DNA from: Bog-473 sp963821755
GTDB lineage: Bacteria > Actinomycetota > Acidimicrobiia > Acidimicrobiales > RAAP-2
DNA length: 64,000 bases
Assembly (NCBI GenBank): GCA_963821755.1
Contig: CAWGEX010000003.1
Span: forward strand, 868,001 to 932,000
Direction: 5' to 3'
The translations under genes were made by a program, and so were the position numbers. Under the pieces are notes generated by a model. That model ran no database searches and had not been told where the DNA came from. It worked only from the letters and a program-made list of their open reading frames with translations. Below are positions 1 through 7,372 of this stretch, piece by piece (the stretch's first letter is position 1; every line of letters begins with the position of its first letter).

Positions 1-452
1 AGTGGCAACGCCGCGAAGCGGGAGCGCTCCTCAGATGACATGGGTCCGCCCTGCAAAGACAACGAGACCACGCTGCCGGCGGAGAGTCCTCCCCCGTACG
101 TGCCCCCACCCCCGCTCGCCACGAGATACCGCTTGGCCGCCACATGCAGACCCACCAATCCGGCCACCCGCTGCCCCAGCGCTGTCCGCACCCCCGCCGC
201 ACCGGCCGCGCCGTGTTCAGCGTCACCGACCCCGGGCAGCAAATGCCCGATGTCGTGCACCAGGCCAGCGACAATCAGCGCGTCATCGTGCTCGCCCTGG
301 TCCCGCTCCGCCACCTCAGCCTGCAGCAACGTCGCCGTTTGCAGCGCGTGATCGAGGTGCGTGAACGACGCCCCCTCCTCCACCGGCTCACCAGCTGCTC
401 CCGACGCCAAGAGCTGCCCGATGTCGTCGACTGTCAGATTGGTCGGGTTCAC
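1..452 (-). CDS. PhnZ-like HD-domain di-iron oxygenase family protein, C-terminus cut by window edge
   Basis: About 150 codons are visible, read leftward from a GTG at 452 until the window ends. The frame contains the HD signature LVHDIGHLL (about residues 64-72), an early FTHLDHALQTA helix (about 30-40) and a later AAKRYL block followed by LSLQGGPMSSEE. This motif order is typical of the PhnZ/TmpB branch of HD proteins, where a mixed-valence di-iron centre oxidatively cleaves hydroxyalkylphosphonates. No ATG occurs upstream of the conserved helix, so GTG is the likely start. The gene diverges from the sulfotransferase at 509 with about 56 bp between them. No other phosphonate gene is visible here, so the substrate is unknown. 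The family call is fairly sure; the function is inference. Confidence 0.75.
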   Translation of the reverse strand, partial: MNPTNLTVDDIGQLLASGAAGEPVEEGASFTHLDHALQTATLLQAEVAERDQGEHDDALIVAGLVHDIGHLLPGVGDAEHGAAGAAGVRTALGQRVAGLVGLHVAAKRYLVASGGGGTYGGGLSAGSVVSLSLQGGPMSSEERSRFAALP

Positions 453-508
453 CGAGCCATTCTCCCCTCACCCAGCGTGGCGGCGGGCCACCCTGCTGAA
501 CACTACGG

Positions 509-1771
509 TTGCGTCCCGTGCCTTGGACCCCTCCGCCGCGTAGCCCTTGGGCCGACAAGCTCATCGCCCTGGGCGAAGGCATCGGTGATGACGGTCGCTC
601 CCTCATCTCCCTCGAGCCCGACCTGCTCCGCCAGTCGGCTCAAGAAACCACCGGGCTCGACGACTTCGGTGACACGTGGTGGGAGGAGCCCTTCCGCCGC
701 CTCTGTCGCTCCCTGAACGAGGAGGCCAGACTCCATCTGCCAGGCCGCCTCCGCACCCGGGGCGAACTGCAAATCATCTTGCAGAACCGGCTGCGCCTCG
801 TCGATCTGTGGCGCGAGGAGCCGGCCATCGCCGAAGAATCCATTCATGCCCCGATCGTGGTCACGGGACTGGGGCGGTCTGGTACCACGCTCCTCCACGA
901 GCTCCTGGCCAATGACCCCGACAATCGCCCACCCCTCCTGTGGGAGTTCCTCCACACGGTCCCCGCCGGCGCCCGGTCCCGGGCCGCAGTGGGCAATCCC
1001 GGCCATCGGCCTCAGCTCTGTGACGACGAGATCACCCTCATGGACGAAATCGTCCCTGCTTTCACCACCATGCACGAGAACGGCGGCAACCTTCCCACTG
1101 AGGACATCTTCGGTTTCGCCCACCAGTTCTCGAGTGACATGTACACCGGTCTGTACAACGTCGCCGAGTACACCATCTGGAGGAGTGGGCAGGACCAGGC
1201 GCCCATCTACGACTGGCTCCGCCGCATGCTCCAGACCATGCAGTGGGCCACCCCCACCACCCGGTGGGTCCTCAAAGCACCGTCCCACCTTTCCGCCCTG
1301 CCCCTACTCTTCGCCACCTTCCCCGACGCCAAGGTGGTCATCACCCATCGCGACCCCCTCCGGGTGGTCGGATCGTTGGCGGATTTGATGGCCACCCTCC
1401 ACTACATGCATTCGAACCACGTCGACCATGCCGTCCTCGTGGAGTTCATGTGCATGGGACTCGAGCACGTCATGGACGAGGTGACTGCCGAGCGGGACAG
1501 CGGCACTCTCCCCCAAGACCAGATCAGCGACGTCATCTATGACGACCTCGTCAAAGATCCCATGGCCACCATCGAGGCGCTCTATCGGCGATGGGAATTC
1601 CCACTCAGTGAGGAGTTCCGCAAGAACCTCGAGTCGTATCTCGGCAGTCGTCACACCAATCGGACGAACCGTCACGATTACTCCTTCAGCGATACCGGCC
1701 TCGACCTGGCGACCCACCGGGCCCTGGTTGCTCCTTATCAGGAGCGATTCGGGGTCCGCTCAGAGGTCTGA
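509..1771 (+). CDS. PAPS-dependent sulfotransferase family protein
   Basis: A cytosolic protein of about 420 residues. The 5'-phosphosulfate-binding loop VVTGLGRSGTTLLHELL lies near residues 117-133. The second PAPS-binding region, THRDPLRVVGSLADLM, lies in the C-terminal half. This is the broad bacterial sulfotransferase family that is abundant in actinobacteria and moves sulfate from PAPS to lipids, sterols or small molecules; the acceptor cannot be predicted. The frame opens at TTG 509, but a GTG at 518 is also possible and homologous N-termini would begin near the ADKLIALGEGIGD segment. A CysQ-like PAP phosphatase (14620-15408) and a sulfate importer (29123-32850) elsewhere in the window would support PAPS supply and recycling. 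The gene is convergent with the DUF1214 gene. Confidence 0.85.
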   Translation: MRPVPWTPPPRSPWADKLIALGEGIGDDGRSLISLEPDLLRQSAQETTGLDDFGDTWWEEPFRRLCRSLNEEARLHLPGRLRTRGELQIILQNRLRLVDLWREEPAIAEESIHAPIVVTGLGRSGTTLLHELLANDPDNRPPLLWEFLHTVPAGARSRAAVGNPGHRPQLCDDEITLMDEIVPAFTTMHENGGNLPTEDIFGFAHQFSSDMYTGLYNVAEYTIWRSGQDQAPIYDWLRRMLQTMQWATPTTRWVLKAPSHLSALPLLFATFPDAKVVITHRDPLRVVGSLADLMATLHYMHSNHVDHAVLVEFMCMGLEHVMDEVTAERDSGTLPQDQISDVIYDDLVKDPMATIEALYRRWEFPLSEEFRKNLESYLGSRHTNRTNRHDYSFSDTGLDLATHRALVAPYQERFGVRSEV

Positions 1772-1778
1772 ATGCTCG

Positions 1779-1793
1779 ATGGCGTCTCGCCAT
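1779..1793. terminator. Hairpin between convergent genes
   Basis: A perfect inverted repeat, ATGGCG-TCT-CGCCAT, sits in the 46-bp gap between the stop of the sulfotransferase (+) and the stop of the DUF1214 gene (-). It has no long T-tract, as is common for actinobacterial terminators. It would work in both directions. The function is inferred from position and symmetry. Confidence 0.45.
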
Positions 1794-1817
1794 TTCGACC
1801 GCGATTGCGACCGGCGA

Positions 1818-2966
1818 CTAGGCCCTCGTCCCGGCCGGGCGGGGCAAGTCCGCCACCGACACCAGTTGGGCCGTGGGATGCGGCGGACCATCGGCCAGCA
1901 CCCAACGCACCAGCATGTAGCCCTCCAGGCGACCACCGGTATCGAGCCAGTTCTCCACGCCGGCCCCAGGATTCTCGGCCGCGATGACCATCTGCCAGCT
2001 CCCGTCAGCCGATCGACGTGTGGTCTCGTTGTTGAGCGCCGTGGTGGTGTAGCGGTAGTCAAAGCTCTCCATCCAGGGCGAGGTCAGCGTCAGGCCCCAG
2101 TACAGGAACGGCCGTTCCGGCTCGTGCACGGTCACCACCAGGGCTTGACCGGGCTCCAACCGGAAGCGGCCGCCGTGGTAGGTCATCTCGGCATTTGAGT
2201 GCGAACGCACCTCGTCGTCCTGCGCCGCCACGTGCTCCGAACCCGCCGTACCGCCGAATGTGTTCATGTTCGTCGCCGCGTCGTGCCACATCTGGACGGC
2301 CGTCCCCCCGACGAACTGCAGGAACATGGCGGCGAACTCGAGCTTGGGGGCCAGCTCGTCTGATGAGAGCATCGGTGGCGGGACGTCCCCGACCAGCTCC
2401 ATGCGCAGGTTCGACAGGCGATCAGGCGTCTTCCACCAATGAGTCTCCCGAATGGCCAGCTGCGCCGTCCCGGGCTCCAAGACGATCGAATTGCGGGGCC
2501 GGGGGTCGGGCATGTCCGCCGCGGGGGCGATCAGGATGTCGACCTCCCCGTTCGGGCCGATGTCGTACTCATCGATATGGGTCTGGGTCTGCGTCCCCGT
2601 GCGCCCTCCCACCTCCCCCTGCCCGAACGGCGTGCCGAACGTCATGCCCAGGTAGGCGCACTGGCCGCGGGTGCCGGTGAGGCGGTAGCTGCGGGTGTCA
2701 TCGAGGACGCAGAAGAGGTAGTTGACGTCGGGATTGTCCACGAGGAGCTTGCGGTACTCGTCCTGGAGCCGGAAGAGCTGAGGGTGGAGCGGGTCGGACT
2801 TCTCGACCAGCCACTCGAGGGCCAAGGTCGAGAGCCGGGTCACCCATCGGTACCCCTCCGCCGTGTCGACATCGGTGCCCGGGACTCCGGTCGCCTGCAC
2901 CATGGTGTCGAGGGCCGCCCGCTGGGCGCTGATCCAGGCGTCGAATGCTTTGGCAAGTGGGTCCAT
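1818..2966 (-). CDS. DUF1214 domain-containing protein
   Basis: A protein of 382 residues. The C-terminal third carries hallmarks of DUF1214: a YWGLTLTSPWMES-type block, then ENWLDTGGRLEGYMLVRW near the end. The N-terminal half has no recognised enzymatic motif and is probably the companion domain often found before DUF1214. Biochemical function is unknown. No signal peptide or membrane segment is evident. The ATG at 2966 lies 23 bp from the GTG of the divergent DUF2889 gene at 2990, so the two probably share a promoter region. Many actinobacterial catabolic clusters contain DUF1214 proteins next to acyl-CoA genes, which agrees with the neighbourhood but does not show a role. Confidence 0.8.
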   Translation of the reverse strand: MDPLAKAFDAWISAQRAALDTMVQATGVPGTDVDTAEGYRWVTRLSTLALEWLVEKSDPLHPQLFRLQDEYRKLLVDNPDVNYLFCVLDDTRSYRLTGTRGQCAYLGMTFGTPFGQGEVGGRTGTQTQTHIDEYDIGPNGEVDILIAPAADMPDPRPRNSIVLEPGTAQLAIRETHWWKTPDRLSNLRMELVGDVPPPMLSSDELAPKLEFAAMFLQFVGGTAVQMWHDAATNMNTFGGTAGSEHVAAQDDEVRSHSNAEMTYHGGRFRLEPGQALVVTVHEPERPFLYWGLTLTSPWMESFDYRYTTTALNNETTRRSADGSWQMVIAAENPGAGVENWLDTGGRLEGYMLVRWVLADGPPHPTAQLVSVADLPRPAGTRA

Positions 2967-2989
2967 ACCGCGACGCTACCGTTGGCGCC

Positions 2990-3934
2990 GTGACCCACGT
3001 GGCCCATGCGCTCGCCGAACCCCTCCCCCACCTGCCCGAGAGGCGGCCGGGGTCCATCCGCCGGACCAGCCATCTCGAAGTCCTTGCCCGGCCTGATGGT
3101 GGCTTCGAGCTCACCGGCGTCGCCTGCCAAGGCGATGACACGGCGTCGTGCCGGGCGACGCTTTCGACTGACCTGACGCTGGTCCTGCTCAATGTGGTGC
3201 CCGAATCCCCCTGGTCCGTCGGACTGGTGGGCCGCCGCGTCGGTCGGGGCTTTCGGGCTGCGGTCGACCAGGTGTGCGAGCCGGGGAGCCTGCGCTCGGT
3301 GCTGCTGACCGAGCTTCCGGTCGTGGCCATGTTGGCTGGATACGGCACCCTCTATTCCGGACTTCTCCCCGGTCCCCTCTCCGATCAGTTCATCGATGGC
3401 ATGCCCGTCGACGTCTGCGCCGGTTGGGCCGAAGCTGGATCGATGATGGTGCACATACGGGGGCAACGGGAGATCCCTACCCCCGATGGACCCGAGGTAC
3501 CGGCCGATCGAGAGGGTTGGCACCCCATGCCCGACCTGGTCGCCGGAGCGCTGCGTCGGCAGCGTCTGATCGAGCGCACCGGCGACGAAGTGTGGGCCAT
3601 GTTCCGAGACACGTATGCCCGCCCCGATGGCACCACCTCGGTACTGCACGAGTACTCGGTCAAGGCCCTCGTGTCTGACGACTCGTCTGATGACATTTCC
3701 GGCGGCGACGGGGGCGGGGGCCACGGGGGCGATCGGATCGTGGCCTGCGTGGCGACGCCCCGGGTGCTGCCCTGGGCCGAGTGCCCGCAGGCCGCCGCCA
3801 GCGCCGGGCGCCTGGTCGGACAACGGGTGGGCGATCTCAGGGCTCTGGTGAGGGACGACTTAGTGGGCACGTCAACGTGTACTCACCTCAACGATCTCCT
3901 CTCCTCCCTCTTCCAGGCCGGACGGCTCGTCTGA
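2990..3934 (+). CDS. DUF2889 domain-containing protein
   Basis: About 314 residues from the GTG at 2990. An N-terminal segment RRTSHLEVLARPDGGFEL resembles the start of DUF2889, and the C-terminal CTHLNDLLSSL matches the Cys-Thr-His-Leu motif that closes that family. A middle stretch near residues 225-240 is rich in Asp, Ser and Gly and looks like a low-complexity insert. DUF2889 proteins have no established reaction and often occur in acyl-CoA or aromatic catabolic clusters. The start was chosen because it follows the divergent DUF1214 start by 23 bp. The next gene on this strand, the acyl-CoA dehydrogenase, begins 212 bp downstream. Confidence 0.65.
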   Translation: MTHVAHALAEPLPHLPERRPGSIRRTSHLEVLARPDGGFELTGVACQGDDTASCRATLSTDLTLVLLNVVPESPWSVGLVGRRVGRGFRAAVDQVCEPGSLRSVLLTELPVVAMLAGYGTLYSGLLPGPLSDQFIDGMPVDVCAGWAEAGSMMVHIRGQREIPTPDGPEVPADREGWHPMPDLVAGALRRQRLIERTGDEVWAMFRDTYARPDGTTSVLHEYSVKALVSDDSSDDISGGDGGGGHGGDRIVACVATPRVLPWAECPQAAASAGRLVGQRVGDLRALVRDDLVGTSTCTHLNDLLSSLFQAGRLV

Positions 3935-4146
3935 TGAGCGGGGCCAGGCGGGAAACGCTGGATTAGGAATCAGGGCTGGGATCAATGGGATCGGGCTGGG
4001 TCGGTCGGGGACGAGAAGTCGCCTGATCCGGGACGTAACGGATAGGTTCAGACCACGACATAGAGACGACTTGGATATGGACGTAGGCAAGACGCAGGTC
4101 TGACGAGAGAACGGGCCTGACGGACTGGCTACCGGAAGGAAACCAC

Positions 4147-5532
4147 GTGACCGACACCGCGACGCCCCTGCAAACCGACGATCTCCTGAGCGAGGTGCGC
4201 TCATGGCTGCAGCAGAACTGGGATCCCGACCTCACCGTCGGTGAATGGTGGGAGCGCCTCGGCCTGGCCGGCTGGTCAGCCCCCAGCCTGCCCAGCAATG
4301 CCTACGGCAAGGGGATCCCTCGCACCGACGCCGTGGCGGTGTCGAACGAGATCGCCGGCTTCGGTGCGCTCGGTGCGCCGGCCGGCCTCGGCCTGCTGCT
4401 GGCCGCCCCCACGATCGCCGCCCACGGCTCGCAGGAGCAGATCGACCACTACGTTCGCGAGATCGTGACCGGGCAGAAGGCGTGGTGCCAGCTCTTCAGC
4501 GAGCCCCAGGCCGGATCCGACCTGGCCGGCCTGCAGACCCGGGCCGTCAGGGACGGCGACGAGTGGATCATCAACGGGCAGAAAGTCTGGACCTCGGGCG
4601 GGCAGTACGCCGACCTGGGGATGTTGTTGGCCCGGACGGACGTGGACGTGCCAAAGCATCAAGGCATCTCCTACTTCGCCTTCGAGATGCTCCAGGACGG
4701 AGTCGACGTCCGGCCGCTCAAAGAAATGACCGGACACACGCTCTTCAATGAGGTGTTCATCACCGACGCCCGGGTGGCCGACGCCGCCCTCATCGGTGGC
4801 CTCAACCACGGGTGGGCCGCCGCCAACACCACGCTGATGAACGAGCGGGCCGGTCTGGGTTCAGGCGGCGGCAACGCCGCCGGCGGCGGGTTGGCCCAAC
4901 CGGGCACCGTGATGGGCGCGCTCCCCAAGCGGGTGGGCGACTTCGTCCAGGCCCCGACGAACGGCAAGGCGAGCAAGTCGACCAAGTCGGGCAAGTCGGG
5001 TCAGTCGGATGGGAGCAGCGGCCGGCGAAGCGGCGGCGGCGCACTGACCGCCATGCGGGGCGGCGCTGGCATGCTGATCGGGCTGGCCCAGAAGAACAAG
5101 GTGAACGGTGATGCCGGCATCCGACAGGATCTGGCCCGCCTGTACACCTTGGGCGAGCTGGGGCGGTTCAACGGCCTGCGGCTCAAGGCAGTCAAAGAGC
5201 AGGGCGGCGACATCCCGGGCATGCCGAACGTGTCGAAGCTATCGATGAGCCAGATCGTGCGGCTGACACGTGACGTCGGGCTGCGGATTGCCGGGCCGTC
5301 GGGCATGCTGCACGCCTACAACGCCGACGACAAGGCCTCGCTATCGCAGGCGACCGGCGATCCCTTTGCCGGCAGCGTGACCGAGATGGCGCTGTTCGCC
5401 CAGGCGCCACCCATATACGGGGGGACGGACCAGATCCAGCGCAACATCATCGGTGAGCGTGTGCTCGGGCTGCCGAAGGAACCCAACAACGACCGGGTGA
5501 CCCCGTTCTCCGAGCTTCCCAAGAACGCCTGA
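4147..5532 (+). CDS. Acyl-CoA dehydrogenase with low-complexity insertion
   Basis: A FAD-dependent acyl-CoA dehydrogenase of 461 residues that would oxidise an acyl-CoA to its 2-enoyl form. Family blocks include QLFSEPQAGSDLAGLQTRA (about 116-134), VWTSGGQYADLG and the C-terminal IYGGTDQIQRNIIGERVLGL. The position often held by the catalytic Glu in YEGT is Gly here, as in many actinobacterial FadE proteins. Usual length is near 390-400; the excess comes from a Gly/Ser/Lys-rich segment of about 60 residues (roughly 237-300) between the middle beta domain and the C-terminal helices, partly encoded by the 9-bp repeats at 4973-5008. It starts a co-directional run with the thiolase-like, DUF35, ligase, SDR and di-iron genes. 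Confidence 0.9.
   Translation: MTDTATPLQTDDLLSEVRSWLQQNWDPDLTVGEWWERLGLAGWSAPSLPSNAYGKGIPRTDAVAVSNEIAGFGALGAPAGLGLLLAAPTIAAHGSQEQIDHYVREIVTGQKAWCQLFSEPQAGSDLAGLQTRAVRDGDEWIINGQKVWTSGGQYADLGMLLARTDVDVPKHQGISYFAFEMLQDGVDVRPLKEMTGHTLFNEVFITDARVADAALIGGLNHGWAAANTTLMNERAGLGSGGGNAAGGGLAQPGTVMGALPKRVGDFVQAPTNGKASKSTKSGKSGQSDGSSGRRSGGGALTAMRGGAGMLIGLAQKNKVNGDAGIRQDLARLYTLGELGRFNGLRLKAVKEQGGDIPGMPNVSKLSMSQIVRLTRDVGLRIAGPSGMLHAYNADDKASLSQATGDPFAGSVTEMALFAQAPPIYGGTDQIQRNIIGERVLGLPKEPNNDRVTPFSELPKNA
4973..5008 (+). repeat. Four 9-bp tandem units inside the acyl-CoA dehydrogenase
   Basis: Units are GCAAGTCGA, CCAAGTCGG, GCAAGTCGG and GTCAGTCGG. They stay in frame and encode a Ser/Lys/Gly linker. The same core recurs at 7067-7093 and 14566-14617. 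Confidence 0.85.
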
Positions 5533-5594
5533 TCCGGCCCGAGCCTGATCCTGAATCTGAGTCTGAATCTGAGCCTGAGACCTGAGTCGGGGGG

Positions 5595-6779
5595 ATGTTC
5601 GAGGGCATGACGGGGGTCGATCGGTCGTTGCGGGGGGCGGCGGCGCTGGTCGGGGTGGCCGATGACGTCTCACCGACCGGGGAGCTCGAACGCACCGGCC
5701 GGGAGCTGGAGGTCGCCATGGTCCTGGCCGCCCTCGATGACGCCGGGCTGGACCTGGGCGACGTCGATGGGGTGTGCCACGCGGAGTCGGCGATGGGGCT
5801 GGCTGAGTATCTAGGGATCGCGCCGACGTTCACCGACTCGACCATGACCGGCGGCTCCAGTTACGAGGTCCACCTCGAGCACGCCGCGGCCGCCATCGCC
5901 GCCGGGCTGTGCAACGTCGTGATCAGCGTGTACGCGTCGACACCGCGCAGCGACCGGAGGCGCCAGCGTCAGGTGCCGAGGCGGGGGCTGGCCGGGCCCA
6001 ACCCGATGGTCGAATGGGAGTGGCCGTTCGGGCTGCGCATGCCCATGGGCCCGTACGCGCTGGCGGCTTCGCGGCACATGTACGAGTTCGGCACCACCTC
6101 CGAGCACCTGGCCCAGATCGCGGTCAGCACCCGTGACTGGGCCGCCCTGAACCCACGGGCCCGCTACCAGACTCCGATCACGGTGGACGATGTGTTGGCG
6201 TCCCCGCTGCAGAGCAGCCCGCTCCATCTCCTCGACTGCTGCCTGGTCACCGACGGGGCCGGTGCCTTCGTGATGACCAGCGCCGAGATGGCGCGATCGT
6301 TGCGCAAACCGCCTGTCTACGTGTTGGGCACCGGCACCTGCCACGACCACCTGATGATCACCCAGATGCCGGACCTCACCACGACGCCGGGTGCGGTATC
6401 GGGGTCCCGTGCGTTCGAGGCGGCCGGGATCACGCCTGGGGACGTCGACGTCCTCATGGGCTACGACAGCTTCACCATCACCGCCTTGCTCCATCTCGAG
6501 GACCTCGGCTTCTGTGCCAAGGGTGAAGGCGGCGCATTTGTCGAGGACGGCAAGCTCGGACCGGGTGGATCCCTGCCCATGAACACCAACGGTGGCGGCC
6601 TGTCGTTCACTCACCCCGGCATGTACGGCATGTTCCTCATTGTCGAGGCCGTCCGTCAGTTGCGGGGCGAAGCCGAAGCCCGCCAGGTCGATCGGCCCGA
6701 GATCGCCGTGGCCCACGGTTCGGGCGTCGTGCTCTCGTGCATGTCCACGGCCGTGTTGGGGACCGAGGCGACACTGTGA
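5595..6779 (+). CDS. Thiolase-like protein lacking the catalytic cysteine (Ltp2/SCP-x-type, candidate retro-aldolase)
   Basis: A thiolase-fold protein of 394 residues. At the nucleophile position the sequence is TGGSSYEVHLEH (about 85-96), with Ser where active thiolases have Cys. A late GGGLSFTHPGMYG block supplies His340 and Tyr344, and another tyrosine lies at 290 (LMGYDSFT). Cys-less thiolase homologues such as Ltp2 act as retro-aldolases on sterol side-chain CoA thioesters, use tyrosines, and need a DUF35 partner. The very next gene encodes DUF35, and the two overlap (GTG of DUF35 at 6776 inside the stop region), so stable pairing is likely. Substrate unknown. A non-catalytic acyl carrier role is the alternative. 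ATG 5595 or the in-frame ATG four codons later could be the start. Confidence 0.8.
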   Translation: MFEGMTGVDRSLRGAAALVGVADDVSPTGELERTGRELEVAMVLAALDDAGLDLGDVDGVCHAESAMGLAEYLGIAPTFTDSTMTGGSSYEVHLEHAAAAIAAGLCNVVISVYASTPRSDRRRQRQVPRRGLAGPNPMVEWEWPFGLRMPMGPYALAASRHMYEFGTTSEHLAQIAVSTRDWAALNPRARYQTPITVDDVLASPLQSSPLHLLDCCLVTDGAGAFVMTSAEMARSLRKPPVYVLGTGTCHDHLMITQMPDLTTTPGAVSGSRAFEAAGITPGDVDVLMGYDSFTITALLHLEDLGFCAKGEGGAFVEDGKLGPGGSLPMNTNGGGLSFTHPGMYGMFLIVEAVRQLRGEAEARQVDRPEIAVAHGSGVVLSCMSTAVLGTEATL

Positions 6780-7372
6780 CGGCCGGGAGCGAAAGAGGAG
6801 CGAGGGCTGAGGTGGCGGCGGCGGCCGGGGTGGGAGCAGTGGCCGGGGGCGAGGGGGAGGACAAACAGGTCGAGCAGGTCGAGCAGGTCAAGACGGAGCG
6901 GACCCGGATGGAGCCGCCGGTGGGTGGCGAGAGTGGCCCCTTCTGGGAGGCCACCCGTGAGGGCACGCTGCTGGTGCAGTGGTGCACGTCGTGTGATCGG
7001 GGGATCTTCTACCCCCGGTTCTTCTGCCCGTACTGCGCGACGGCCGGGCCGGACGACTCGGCGGCAGGCCAGTCGGGCCAGTCGGGCCAGTCGGTCGGGT
7101 CGACATTGGAATGGCGCACGGCCAGCGGTCGGGCCATCGTCCATGCGGCCACGGTTGAGCACAATCCAGCGACCACCGGCGCCACCTTTTCGCATGGTGA
7201 GCCCTATGTCGTGGCCCTGGTCGACCTCGATGAGGGTGTGCGCATGATGACCAACATCGTTGGTTGTGCGCCCGAGGACGTCCGCCCCGGCATGGCGGTG
7301 ACGGTGACCTGGGAGCCCCTCTCCGACGGTCGGCAACTGCCGCTCTTCACACCGGCGGCGACGTCGTCGTGA
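6776..7372 (+). CDS. DUF35 OB-fold protein with zinc ribbon (partner of thiolase-like protein)
   Basis: The zinc ribbon CTSCDRGIFYPRFFCPYC is followed by an OB-fold. From GTG 6776 the product has about 198 residues, but the first 44 are Ala/Gly/Glu-rich with a VEQVEQVK repeat, so ATG 6908 (MEPPVGGES) is a good alternative start. A GQSGQSGQS insert between ribbon and OB-fold is encoded by three perfect 9-bp repeats at 7067-7093. DUF35 proteins bind acyl-CoA and serve as the second subunit for Ltp2-type aldolases or thiolase-like enzymes (ChsH2 in cholesterol catabolism is the model). Translational overlap with the genes on both sides indicates one operon. Confidence 0.85.
   Translation: MTAGSERGARAEVAAAAGVGAVAGGEGEDKQVEQVEQVKTERTRMEPPVGGESGPFWEATREGTLLVQWCTSCDRGIFYPRFFCPYCATAGPDDSAAGQSGQSGQSVGSTLEWRTASGRAIVHAATVEHNPATTGATFSHGEPYVVALVDLDEGVRMMTNIVGCAPEDVRPGMAVTVTWEPLSDGRQLPLFTPAATSS
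6866..6892 (+). repeat. Three 9-bp tandem units near the DUF35 start
   Basis: CAGGTCGAG occurs twice, followed by CAGGTCAAG. It is read in frame as QVEQVEQVK if the GTG start at 6776 is used, or lies in the leader if ATG 6908 is the start. Confidence 0.8.
7067..7093 (+). repeat. Three perfect 9-bp tandem units inside DUF35 gene
   Basis: GGCCAGTCG occurs three times head to tail. It encodes a Gly-Gln-Ser linker between the zinc ribbon and the OB-fold. Confidence 0.85.

Noticed and set aside
2..716. Three overlapping plus-strand open frames at the left edge
   Set aside because: They are Pro/Arg/Ala-rich shadows of the minus-strand HD protein and the start of the sulfotransferase; no domain or ribosome site.
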